Source: Hahellaceae bacterium
GTDB lineage: Bacteria; Pseudomonadota; Gammaproteobacteria; Pseudomonadales; Oleiphilaceae
Length of the DNA stretch: 64,000 nucleotides
NCBI GenBank assembly: GCA_024234575.1
Contig: JACKOB010000003.1
Span: 682,001-746,000 of the forward strand
Direction of reading: 5' to 3'
Positions 44,040 to 51,901 of the stretch are shown piece by piece. The first letter of the stretch is position 1. Each line of letters begins with the position of its first letter. The position numbers and the translations under genes are program-made. Below the pieces are notes generated by a model, which was not told the DNA's origin, made no database searches, and saw only the letters and a program-made list of their open reading frames with translations.

Positions 44040-45196
44040 ATAATGTGGCTGAGACTCTTATGCTTTCGCACCTTATCGCCGAGAATGGCTAAGAAGGTTG
44101 GGATAATAATCTCGTTTGAAATCATTGTGCTTAAAGTGACCGCGCTAACGATCACCATTGCGGTCGCGGCAGAGCTGCCGCCTATAAATGCGAGGACCGT
44201 TAACCAGGTTTGGTCATCGCTGATGGGTAACATCAGTACGAATGTATCGGTGTCAACTTGCTGTCCGTGGAAGGTTAACAACCCCGCACCGGCGATGGGG
44301 AGGACAAAAAGACTGATCAAAAATAGATACAAGGGAAGTAGCCAGCGCACCATTTTTAAGTCGTTGATATGGGCATTTTCAACCACTGTCAGGTGAAATT
44401 GGCGGGGCAAACAGATAATGGCAAACATCGCGACAACGGTTTGGGTGATCAGGGTGGTGGTGTCAAAACTATCTAGGCTAAAGTGAATTATTTCTGACTG
44501 TTTTTGTACTTGAGTAAATATGTCGTTCATACCATCGAACATGACATAGCAAACGTAAATCCCGACCGCGAGGAAAGCGATCAGTTTTATGATCGATTCG
44601 AATGCAACTGCCTGCACCATGCCTTGATGATGTTCAGTCGAGTCAAGATGACGAGTGCCAAAAAGCACCACAAAAATAGCCAGAAGCATGGCTGCATACC
44701 AGGCAGAATCCTGATTGACTGGAATGGTTCCCAGGTTTGTACCGTGTGCGCCAGTGGTGACCAGATTGTAGCCCATCGCAATGCCTTTTAGCTGCAGCGC
44801 AATGTAGGGGATGATGCCGATGGTTGCGATCACCGTAATCATAATGGCGAGAATCTGTGACTTTCCATATCGCGAGGCGATAAAGTCTGCGATGGATGTT
44901 GTTTTCTGGCGTTTACCCATAATCACCAGTCGGCGAATAAGCGGCATACCAAACAGGATCATCAAAAACGGACCCAGATAAATTGGCAGAAAGCCTAATC
45001 CTTCGTTCGACGCACGGCCTACCGCACCATAAAAGGTCCAGGATGTGCAATATACCGCCAGTGATAAACTGTAGACCAGACCTCGGGTAATCGACGACTG
45101 ATAAAGACGCGAGCTTTTATCACCCCAGTAGGCAATAGCGAACAGGAATCCCACATAAGTAATGGAAATCGCGATAATCAGCCAGCCAGAAATCAT
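44033..45196 (-). pseudogene. N-terminal part of a CbrA-like transporter-kinase (SLC5 domain), ending at a frameshift
   Basis: A 387-residue frame with about ten transmembrane helices of the sodium/solute symporter (SLC5) fold. It includes AVYCTSWTFYGAVGRASNEG, LPIYLGPFLMILFG and TTSIADFIASRYGKS, all characteristic of CbrA-type sensor kinases. It stops abruptly at SHIIC, within the transporter fold, while the continuation (LLIRRVAII) starts in the -1 frame within the overlapping codons. In Pseudomonas CbrA controls carbon-nitrogen balance and transports histidine. This protein is divergent from a DUF4212/SSS symporter pair, a gene arrangement seen in other gammaproteobacteria where the kinase is thought to control that symporter. 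Frameshift or sequence error is undecided, so the pseudogene label is provisional. Confidence 0.8.
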
Positions 45197-45445
45197 GTGC
45201 GCCCCTGTTGTTTTTTGTTATTTTTTTATCACCTTGTGCCTTCGAACATACGAAGACGCAGCATCAGGCAACCTAAAAAAGCATACCCACTTTTAGTGGT
45301 TTCGCAACCATCCGTTTTTTGTGATACATAGCTGACTAGCTCTACGACTAATGTACTACGCTTTTTTGACCAAAGTCGTATATCAACATTCGCCGTTCGT
45401 CCCGTAATCTAAAAGTGTCTATAACAATAACGATGGGGTGTGGCT

Positions 45446-45712
45446 ATGTCGCAACACAAGAAAGAAAATATGGAAGCTTACTGGAAAGAAAATCTTAAGA
45501 TTCTTGCGATTCTTTTGACAATCTGGTTTGCCGTCTCGTTTGGCGCGGGCATTTTGTTTGTTGATGCGTTAGATACGATTAAAGTCGGAGGATTCCCTCT
45601 TGGCTTTTGGTTTGCCCAACAAGGGTCCATTTACACGTTCGTTATTCTGATATTTGTGTACGTTTGGCTGATGAATCGCCTCGATCGCAAATATGACTTC
45701 CATGAAGAATAG
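45446..45712 (+). CDS. DUF4212 small symporter subunit
   Basis: An 88-residue membrane protein with two transmembrane helices (LAILLTIWFAVSFGAGILFV and GSIYTFVILIFVYVWLM) separated by the characteristic GGFPLGFWFAQQGS loop, and a basic/acidic C-terminal tail (LDRKYDFHEE). This is the DUF4212 family, always paired with a VC_2705-type sodium/solute symporter; it starts 14 bases before that gene here. ATG 45446 follows GGGGTG. It probably assists assembly or activity of the symporter in the inner membrane, which is inferred from the constant pairing rather than shown. Confidence 0.92.
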   Translation: MSQHKKENMEAYWKENLKILAILLTIWFAVSFGAGILFVDALDTIKVGGFPLGFWFAQQGSIYTFVILIFVYVWLMNRLDRKYDFHEE

Positions 45713-45726
45713 CCGGGGATAATTAA

Positions 45727-47505
45727 ATGGATACGCAAACGCTAATTTATATGTTCGTGGGTGCCAGTTTTGCACTCTACATAGGCATCGCGATTTGGTC
45801 GCGAGCCGGTTCAACAAGTGAGTATTATGTAGCCAGTGGTGGTGTTCACCCCATCGCTAATGGTATGGCAACCGGCGCAGACTGGATGTCGGCAGCGTCG
45901 TTTATTTCGATGGCGGGGATCATTTCGTTTGTTGGTCGTGATGGTGCTGTTTACCTGATGGGCTGGACAGGCGGCTATGTGCTGCTGGCAATGTGCCTGG
46001 CACCTTACCTGAGAAAGTTTGGCAAGTTTACCGTGCCAGAGTTTGTGGGTGAGCGGTATTACTCGCAAACCGCCCGTGTGGTCGCTGTTATCTGCGTTAT
46101 CTTTATTTCTTTTACCTATGTTGCCGGCCAGATGCGAGGCGTGGGCATCGTGTTTTCACGCTACCTTGAAGTCGATATCAATACAGGCGTGTTTATTGGT
46201 ATGGCGATAGTGTTTGTCTATGCGGTGCTAGGTGGCATGAAGGGCATTACTTATACGCAGGTGGCACAGTACTGCGTCATGATCTTCGCTTATATGATTC
46301 CGGCCATTTACATTTCGATAATGATGACAGGTAATCCTATTCCACAGATTGGTTTCGGTAGCACAGTTAGCGGCAGTGATGTGTACCTGCTCGACAAACT
46401 TAATGGCTTGTCCCAGGAGCTTGGGTTCTCCCAATACACCAGTGGCACCAAATCGACGGTGGATGTGTTCTTTATTACCGTAGCCTTAATGGTTGGTACA
46501 GCCGGATTACCGCACGTAATAGTTCGATTTTTCACTGTGCCAAAAGTCAGTGATGCGCGGTTATCGGCGGGTTATGCGCTGTTGTTTATTGCCATTTTGT
46601 ATACCACTGCACCAGCGGTTGCTTCGTTCGCACGGGTGAATCTGATCGAAACGGTTTCTAACGCCGAATACCAGAAGCTGCCAACATGGTTTGCAAACTG
46701 GGAAAAGTCCGGCCTGATTGCATGGCAGGATAAAAACGGTGACGGGAAAATCCAATATGTTGCGGGTGCGCCCTTTAATGGTGCTCCAGCTTTTGCTGAA
46801 GGTGATGTGCGTGGTAACAGTGGTGAAAGAGTGGTGACCAACGAAAGCACGGCTAATGGCAACGAGCTGTATGTTGATCGCGACATTATGGTTTTAGCGA
46901 ATCCTGAAATTGCTCAACTACCGGGCTGGGTGATTGCGCTGATAGCTGCCGGTGGACTGGCCGCTGCACTGTCAACGGCCGCAGGTTTGTTGTTAGTTAT
47001 CTCAACGTCTATTTCCCATGACTTGTTAAAGAGTAACCTGGCACCCAATATCAACGAGAAGCAAGAGTTACTGGCCGCACGTTTAGCTGCCGCGGCAGCG
47101 ATTATGGTCGCTGGGTACTTTGGTATTAACCCACCCGGGTTTGTGGCGCAAGTGGTGGCATTTGCCTTTGGGCTGGCCGCAGCGTCCTTCTTCCCGGCCA
47201 TATTAATGGGTATCTTTAACAAGAAGATGAACAAGGAAGGCGCGATTGCCGGTATGTTGGTTGGTTTAATATTTACCTTCGCCTACATCGTTTATTTCAA
47301 GTTCGTTAACCCTGCCGCGAACACACCTGATAACTGGTTGTTTGGTGTGTCGCCTGAGGGTATTGGTACTTTCGGTATGATTTTAAACTTTGTTGTGTCA
47401 TATGCGGTGAGCAAGGTTACGCCTCCACCACCAGAGCATATCCAGCACCTTGTTGATGATATTCGCATCCCCAGGGGAGCTGGCGCGCCAGTCGCTGACC
47501 ACTAA
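45727..47505 (+). CDS. Sodium/solute symporter, VC_2705/ActP-like subfamily
   Basis: A 592-residue SSS-family transporter with about 13 membrane helices. Family segments include GVHPIANGMATGADWMSAASFIS, TVPEFVGERYYS, GTAGLPHVIVRFFTVP and AGGLAAALSTAAGLLLVISTSISHD. A long extracytoplasmic insertion near 330-390 contains an EF-hand-like DKNGDGKIQY loop, present in this subfamily. ActP-like members take up acetate and related short carboxylates with Na+; the substrate here is not proven. It forms a two-gene operon with the DUF4212 gene and is divergent from the interrupted transporter-kinase, which may have been its regulator. A UUCG-capped terminator follows. Confidence 0.92.
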   Translation: MDTQTLIYMFVGASFALYIGIAIWSRAGSTSEYYVASGGVHPIANGMATGADWMSAASFISMAGIISFVGRDGAVYLMGWTGGYVLLAMCLAPYLRKFGKFTVPEFVGERYYSQTARVVAVICVIFISFTYVAGQMRGVGIVFSRYLEVDINTGVFIGMAIVFVYAVLGGMKGITYTQVAQYCVMIFAYMIPAIYISIMMTGNPIPQIGFGSTVSGSDVYLLDKLNGLSQELGFSQYTSGTKSTVDVFFITVALMVGTAGLPHVIVRFFTVPKVSDARLSAGYALLFIAILYTTAPAVASFARVNLIETVSNAEYQKLPTWFANWEKSGLIAWQDKNGDGKIQYVAGAPFNGAPAFAEGDVRGNSGERVVTNESTANGNELYVDRDIMVLANPEIAQLPGWVIALIAAGGLAAALSTAAGLLLVISTSISHDLLKSNLAPNINEKQELLAARLAAAAAIMVAGYFGINPPGFVAQVVAFAFGLAAASFFPAILMGIFNKKMNKEGAIAGMLVGLIFTFAYIVYFKFVNPAANTPDNWLFGVSPEGIGTFGMILNFVVSYAVSKVTPPPPEHIQHLVDDIRIPRGAGAPVADH

Positions 47506-47569
47506 AACAGCAAACCCGGGAAACGGTGTACCAGAAAAGGCCGTTTCCTGCTCAAGGTCTCGTTATCTT

Positions 47570-47595
47570 AGCGTCCTTCGGGGCGCTCTTTTTTT
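47570..47595 (+). terminator. Terminator with UUCG tetraloop after the symporter gene
   Basis: AGCGTCC-TTCG-GGGCGCT forms a 7-bp stem (one G-U pair) capped by the stable UUCG loop and followed by C and eight or so T residues, 65 bases after the stop at 47505. A separate GGAAACGG/CCGTTTCC hairpin without a T-run lies at 47519-47548. Confidence 0.88.
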
Positions 47596-47621
47596 ATTAG
47601 CTCCCAATACCGTTAAACTAT

Positions 47622-47858
47622 TCATGGGCAAAGAGGAGGCGGGCTCTTCTTTACTAATTTATGATGCAATTCCCGCAGTTTTTCTTCGCATTCTGCACTA
47701 TCGACAGCGCTGTTAATGGCGGCATGAAAATGCGCATCAAGTAACTTATTCTGATTTTTAGATTCATCCTGTTCTGTGTCTGATTTTGTTGCAGCATTGG
47801 ATTGTTTTTGCAGAGATCTTTGCAGCGTTTTGGTAGCAGCAGCGGCTAAAATTTTCAT
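47622..47858 (-). CDS. Small hypothetical protein downstream of the NHL-repeat gene
   Basis: A 78-residue, helix-rich, soluble frame: basic/Ala-rich start (MKILAAAATKTLQRSLQKQ), a polar Gln/Asn/Asp middle, then DAHFHAAINSAVDSAECEEKLRELHHKLV. It begins at ATG 47858, 16 bases after the stop of the NHL-repeat gene on the same strand, so the two are almost certainly co-transcribed. A frame extending upstream into the NHL gene is a shadow. I do not know the family. The N-terminal amphipathic helix could be a targeting or membrane-binding element, which is speculation. Two cysteine-poor, His-rich patches (AHFHAA, ELHHKL) might bind metal. Confidence 0.55.
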   Translation of the reverse strand: MKILAAAATKTLQRSLQKQSNAATKSDTEQDESKNQNKLLDAHFHAAINSAVDSAECEEKLRELHHKLVKKSPPPLCP

Positions 47859-47874
47859 TGTGTTGACCTGTTGA

Positions 47875-49881
47875 TTAGATGAGGCTATATACGTGCACCT
47901 GGTTAGTGGCACAGTCTGGTATAAATATCTGATCTTCACTGGCGTGTAGCAGATAGGGCATCCAAAGCTCGCCCGAACCAGGCAGAGCACCCAGACCAGA
48001 GAATGATGTGAGAAACTCACCATCATGGCTGAAGACTTTAATAGCGCGATTGACCAGATCGTTAATTATCAGCCCCTTATCTGTTGAGTGAATACTGGTC
48101 GGTAATAGAAAATTGCTGCTATCCGTGCCGTAGCCTTGTTTCCCAAATTGGAATAGATACTCACCGTCTGTGTTAAATACCTGCACGCGATTATTCATTT
48201 GATCAGTCACATAAAGCCGGTGCTGTTTATCAATAGTCACATCAGACGGTGTTAGAAACTGACCGTTGTCCTTGCCGGTTTCACCAAAGGTTTTAACAAA
48301 GCCAATGATCCCGCTTTTGCTTATTCGCCAGTGCGATATCCTGTTATTTCCCGAGTCTGCAATGTAGATATCACCGGTGGCATCATGAATGGCGATACCC
48401 TGCGGTTTATTGAGTTGCCAGGGCAGGTTGCCGAGGCCGCCGAAGTACGCCATATGCATGTAGTCGTCAATAAACGGATTGTATTGCAGAACGCTGACAT
48501 AGCCCGTGAGGTAATTCGTGACCATGAAGATCGCCGAGCCCGGATCAATCTGCCCGGGAATCGCTACCGACGGGTGTAGCGCATCAATACCCAGCATGCC
48601 AGGCAACATAGGAAGCAGGGTGTCGTTGTTCAGGTTACGGCTAGCACTGTTAAGGGGTGTTTTCTTTATCTGATGGTTGCCGCCGTCCAGCATCCAGACT
48701 TCTTTGGTGGTGGTACTGGGAAGTTGCCAAATAGAGCTGGTAAACTCGACATACTTGTCCCAGGTTTGGCTCCAGAAGTTGTGGCTGATGTTTAGCCAGT
48801 CCACGGGGTTAAACCAGTTCATGCCGCTGAATTGGCTCGGCAAAGACGGCTTATTGGCGATGTCGATTTTTTGTGCAATCGTTTCTGTCAGGCTGCAAGA
48901 AACAAAATACAGTTCGTTTTGGTTATCTCGCGGGTTACCGAAACTGACTACCGGCAAGGTAGGCAGGGCAGAGTCTACATACCTGTTTACCTGGGCCAAA
49001 ATGGGCTCAGATACGAGCACTTGGTGCGGATGCGTCGGATCAGCAATGACTTGAATTGGCGCAAAGCATTCGCCTAGTGGTGGTAATGGTTCGCCATCCT
49101 TTGTATAACGGTTAACGTGATTGGCGCTACCTCCGGGAACATAAAGTGTCTGCCTGATCACAGAGACATCGCGACTCAGCTCCAGCCCTTCTATTTCTGG
49201 CGTGCCGGTAGCCTTAAACGGGATGCCATTACCCTTAATATCGCATCTGACAATATTGTAAAAGCCGGTATTGGCAATATAGAGATAGCCGTTTTCATCA
49301 GTGCTGATGCCTTGGGGCCAGAGTAGGCCGGGGTCAGTGGCACCGGTAATTGTCTGTATGTCGTCAAGGAATTCACCAGCGTCTGAAAAAATAGCAATTC
49401 TGCCGCCGCCTTCACTGTTGACATAAAACTCATCGGCAACGCAAAGCTTGTTCTTCACAAAGGCCAGACCATTCGGACCTTGTAGCTGCTTGTCTGTGGC
49501 CAGACCCTCACTGCCAAAGGTGTTGAGGACTTGAATATTCAGATCTTTGTCGTACGCAAGCACCTGGATGCGCTTGTTGGCCAGATCAGAAACGTACAGC
49601 CAATTCTCATGAGGGTGGTGCGCAAATCGAAAGGGCATGTTGAATTGGCCTGGTCCAGTACCTGGGCCACCAAACACGGTTAATACTTTTTGTAGTTGAG
49701 CGTCTGCGACAACAACACGATTGTTACCCGTATCCGCAATCCAGATTCGTTTATACTTGTCAGCACAGATTCCCACTGGCGAGTTAAACGTAAATTCGGG
49801 ATGGTCAGAGAGCCTAAAAGGTAAGCTTAAAGGGACAGATGTTGCTGATTTACCAAGACTGAATTGATAGTTAACGTTCAT
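47875..49881 (-). CDS. NHL-repeat beta-propeller protein
   Basis: A 668-residue protein built of NHL repeats. Examples are FNSPVGICADKYKRIWIADTGNNRVVVADA near the N-terminus, LQGPNGLAFVKNKLCVADEFYVNSEGG, LNKPQGIAIHDATGDIYIADSGNNRISHWR, FLTPSDVTIDKQHRLYVTDQMNNRVQVF and FLLPTSIHSTDKGLIINDLVNRAIKVF. There are two repeat blocks, about 30-300 and 430-668, separated by a non-repeat region, suggesting two propellers. No signal peptide is seen. NHL propellers bind proteins, RNA or sugars; the function of this one is unknown. It is followed 16 bases later by a 78-residue gene and preceded by a solute-binding-protein gene on the same strand. Confidence 0.88.
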   Translation of the reverse strand: MNVNYQFSLGKSATSVPLSLPFRLSDHPEFTFNSPVGICADKYKRIWIADTGNNRVVVADAQLQKVLTVFGGPGTGPGQFNMPFRFAHHPHENWLYVSDLANKRIQVLAYDKDLNIQVLNTFGSEGLATDKQLQGPNGLAFVKNKLCVADEFYVNSEGGGRIAIFSDAGEFLDDIQTITGATDPGLLWPQGISTDENGYLYIANTGFYNIVRCDIKGNGIPFKATGTPEIEGLELSRDVSVIRQTLYVPGGSANHVNRYTKDGEPLPPLGECFAPIQVIADPTHPHQVLVSEPILAQVNRYVDSALPTLPVVSFGNPRDNQNELYFVSCSLTETIAQKIDIANKPSLPSQFSGMNWFNPVDWLNISHNFWSQTWDKYVEFTSSIWQLPSTTTKEVWMLDGGNHQIKKTPLNSASRNLNNDTLLPMLPGMLGIDALHPSVAIPGQIDPGSAIFMVTNYLTGYVSVLQYNPFIDDYMHMAYFGGLGNLPWQLNKPQGIAIHDATGDIYIADSGNNRISHWRISKSGIIGFVKTFGETGKDNGQFLTPSDVTIDKQHRLYVTDQMNNRVQVFNTDGEYLFQFGKQGYGTDSSNFLLPTSIHSTDKGLIINDLVNRAIKVFSHDGEFLTSFSGLGALPGSGELWMPYLLHASEDQIFIPDCATNQVHVYSLI

Positions 49882-49928
49882 CTTATGGATCGGTTTCCTG
49901 AATTTTTGTTATTTATTACGCAGCGGCA

Positions 49929-49937
49929 GGGGGGGGG
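49929..49937. repeat. Nine-base G homopolymer in an intergenic spacer
   Basis: A run of nine G (C on the transcribed strand) lies 9 bases past the stop of the solute-binding-protein gene and 48 bases before the NHL-repeat ATG. Tracts of this length can slip during replication; whether length alters expression is unknown. Confidence 0.7.
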
Positions 49938-49946
49938 CATAATGGG

Positions 49947-50687
49947 CTACTTTAGTGGCCATAATCCTTCTGCGACTATATCTGCATAAGCGTTTTCCAG
50001 ATCTTGCAGAAGCTGTTCGGCATTTTTATGTTTCTTTGACACCACGAAACGCGCTTCTAACGCTGAAATTCTGTGTTTTTTTAAATTAGGAATATCGATT
50101 TCGGCGAGTTGTTTTTGCATGGGGCCGGTATAGTTCAGTAGATAGGCGCATCGTTTGTATTTCAGCATATTCACGGCTTGTTCGTGGGTAAATGCCCGGC
50201 ATTCGATGACTTTGTTCTCTGGGGTGTGTATAAAACTGGCCCAGCCACCGTAGCTGAAACCATGGACGGTGATCACTTTTTTTCCGGCCAGGTCCTCTTT
50301 GGATTTAATCGGAGGAAGGTCGTCCAGCCAATAAGAGTTTAGCTCGATTGTGGCAACGGTAGACTTACCAACTAATGTTGTCCCTGCAAACTCGGGAAGG
50401 GTGGATAGCCCAATCCATAGGTCGAGTTGTCCGCGAGCCAGAGAGTCTGCCATGCGTTTTGTCGGAAACGAATAGCTCTTCCACTGGTAACCGGCACGCG
50501 GAATGACCAGCGCCGCCAGCTCAATCAGCATCCCTTCTGCCTGGCCCTGCTTGTTGGTTGAAAAGACCGGCGGGAATTCAATATACCCTAGCGAAATGGT
50601 GTTGCGTTTCTCAATCGTCGCGTCATCGGCTGATAACGGCAAAGTGAAAAAAATACAGACCAGAAGTAGCTGAAAACGAAAAGCCAT
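49947..50687 (-). CDS. Periplasmic solute-binding protein, family 3 type (second copy)
   Basis: A 246-residue exported protein. The signal peptide is MAFRFQLLLVCIFFTLPLSAD; the mature part has the SBP_bac_3 pattern (ISLGYIEFPPVFSTNKQGQAEGMLIELAALV, FPTKRMADSLARGQLDLWIGLS, LAGKKVITVHGFSYGG, FTHEQAVNMLKYKRCAYLL). ATG 50687 is chosen because it gives a normal signal sequence. As with the protein at 7070, no transporter genes are adjacent, so it may serve as a sensor or as an orphan binder. It lies 65 bases upstream of the NHL-repeat gene on the same strand. In between, on the + strand, is a run of nine G residues. The ligand is unknown. Confidence 0.82.
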   Translation of the reverse strand: MAFRFQLLLVCIFFTLPLSADDATIEKRNTISLGYIEFPPVFSTNKQGQAEGMLIELAALVIPRAGYQWKSYSFPTKRMADSLARGQLDLWIGLSTLPEFAGTTLVGKSTVATIELNSYWLDDLPPIKSKEDLAGKKVITVHGFSYGGWASFIHTPENKVIECRAFTHEQAVNMLKYKRCAYLLNYTGPMQKQLAEIDIPNLKKHRISALEARFVVSKKHKNAEQLLQDLENAYADIVAEGLWPLK

Positions 50688-50998
50688 TAGGTTTGGCCTC
50701 AGAGCAGTGCCTTGTTTTCCCAAGACTCGTAGTTAGTAACTAATGCTTGTGTGAGTTCGAAACGTAGAACAGACGCCAAAAATCAAGGGCAGAGAGTGAT
50801 TCTGCGGCATTCCATATACCAAAGTCTAATGATAGACATTAACGTGCACTTTGCCATTAATTTAATCGATATTATTTTTTATAGAATGAAAGCCTCTTTG
50901 TATTTTTTATTGTTTAAATCCGCTTTTCGAACCTGTGTTTCTCTTAAACCCATCTATAATTACATGCCTGATGCGGGATAATTTTGGAGGTATTGAGC

Positions 50999-51859
50999 GT
51001 GCAGACCACTATTGATGAAAAGCTGTCCCAAGACATCCTCCGGGGCATTGTTATTCCGCCTTGCCCACAAATTGTCGCGGATATTCAAATAGAGTCGGCG
51101 ATGCCAGACGTGGACATAAACGTCATCGCGGGGTTAATTAATCGCGATGCCGGTATTGCTGGCAGTGTTCTTAAGGCCGTTAATTCTCCGTTTTTTGGGT
51201 TGTCTGGTAAGGTAAAGTCGGTACCTCATGCGGTCAGTTTGTTGGGGCTGAGCAGTGTCATCAATATTGTCACAGCGTTATCGTTAAAGAAGGTGCTTTC
51301 TGACGAAAATGTCACAGCGATGAATCGGTTTTGGGATACCGCTACCGATGTTGCTAATACGGCGACCATAGTCAGCAAATATCTAAAAATGGGTGCCTCG
51401 GATGAAGCATATTCTATCGGGCTGTTTCACGACTGCGGCATTCCGTTAATGATGCTTAAATTTAGCGACTATATGAAGGTAATTGAAGAAGCCTGCGCCT
51501 CTGCGGACCAGCGCATTATTGATATCGAAAACGCCCATTACAAAACAGACCACACGGTTCTGGGCTTTTATACTGCCAAAGCCTGGCAAATATCTGAACA
51601 TATCTGTGAGGTCATCTCGATCCATCATTGCAGCAATAATGTATTCGAGACAAATCGAGGCGTAAAAACACCGAAAAAAGATTTACTGGCGGTACTTAAA
51701 ATTGCAGAGCATGTGAGCGCCGCCTATCGAACCTTGGGTGGGTGTCATGTTGATCATGAATGGGAGCAAATAAAAGAAAATGTGCTCGATTACACAGGCC
51801 TGAGCGATGAAGACATTATGAATCTCATTGACGAGTGCAAAGAGCATGGGATTTGTTAG
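50999..51859 (+). CDS. HDOD-domain signalling protein
   Basis: A 286-residue protein dominated by an HDOD domain (LINRDAGIAGSVLKAVNSPFFGLSGKVKSVPHAVSLLGL, then IGLFHDCGIPLMM and EVISIHHC). HDOD is related to the HD phosphohydrolase fold but usually lacks full metal-binding capacity. Such proteins act as scaffolds in chemotaxis-like, stress and c-di-GMP regulation. GTG 50999 is preferred because GGAGG lies 8 bases upstream; the frame is open to a TTG at 50984, which would overlap the ribosome-binding site. It is a single gene, convergent with the TonB-dependent receptor gene. The partner is unknown; the surrounding signalling genes make c-di-GMP control a guess only. Confidence 0.88.
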   Translation: MQTTIDEKLSQDILRGIVIPPCPQIVADIQIESAMPDVDINVIAGLINRDAGIAGSVLKAVNSPFFGLSGKVKSVPHAVSLLGLSSVINIVTALSLKKVLSDENVTAMNRFWDTATDVANTATIVSKYLKMGASDEAYSIGLFHDCGIPLMMLKFSDYMKVIEEACASADQRIIDIENAHYKTDHTVLGFYTAKAWQISEHICEVISIHHCSNNVFETNRGVKTPKKDLLAVLKIAEHVSAAYRTLGGCHVDHEWEQIKENVLDYTGLSDEDIMNLIDECKEHGIC

Positions 51860-51901
51860 TCATGGATCAACTGGTTGCGCGCTAAAACGGCTCAGGTGTG
51901 A

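Noticed and set aside
44033..44042. Programmed -1 ribosomal frameshift as the explanation for the split transporter-kinase
   Set aside because: The junction (ATT ATT TGC) is not a classical X-XXY-YYZ slippery heptamer and no stable downstream structure was evident. A one-base indel in the T-run is simpler.
47519..47548. GGAAACGG/CCGTTTCC hairpin as the symporter terminator
   Set aside because: No T-run follows; the UUCG-capped hairpin at 47570 is a better terminator.
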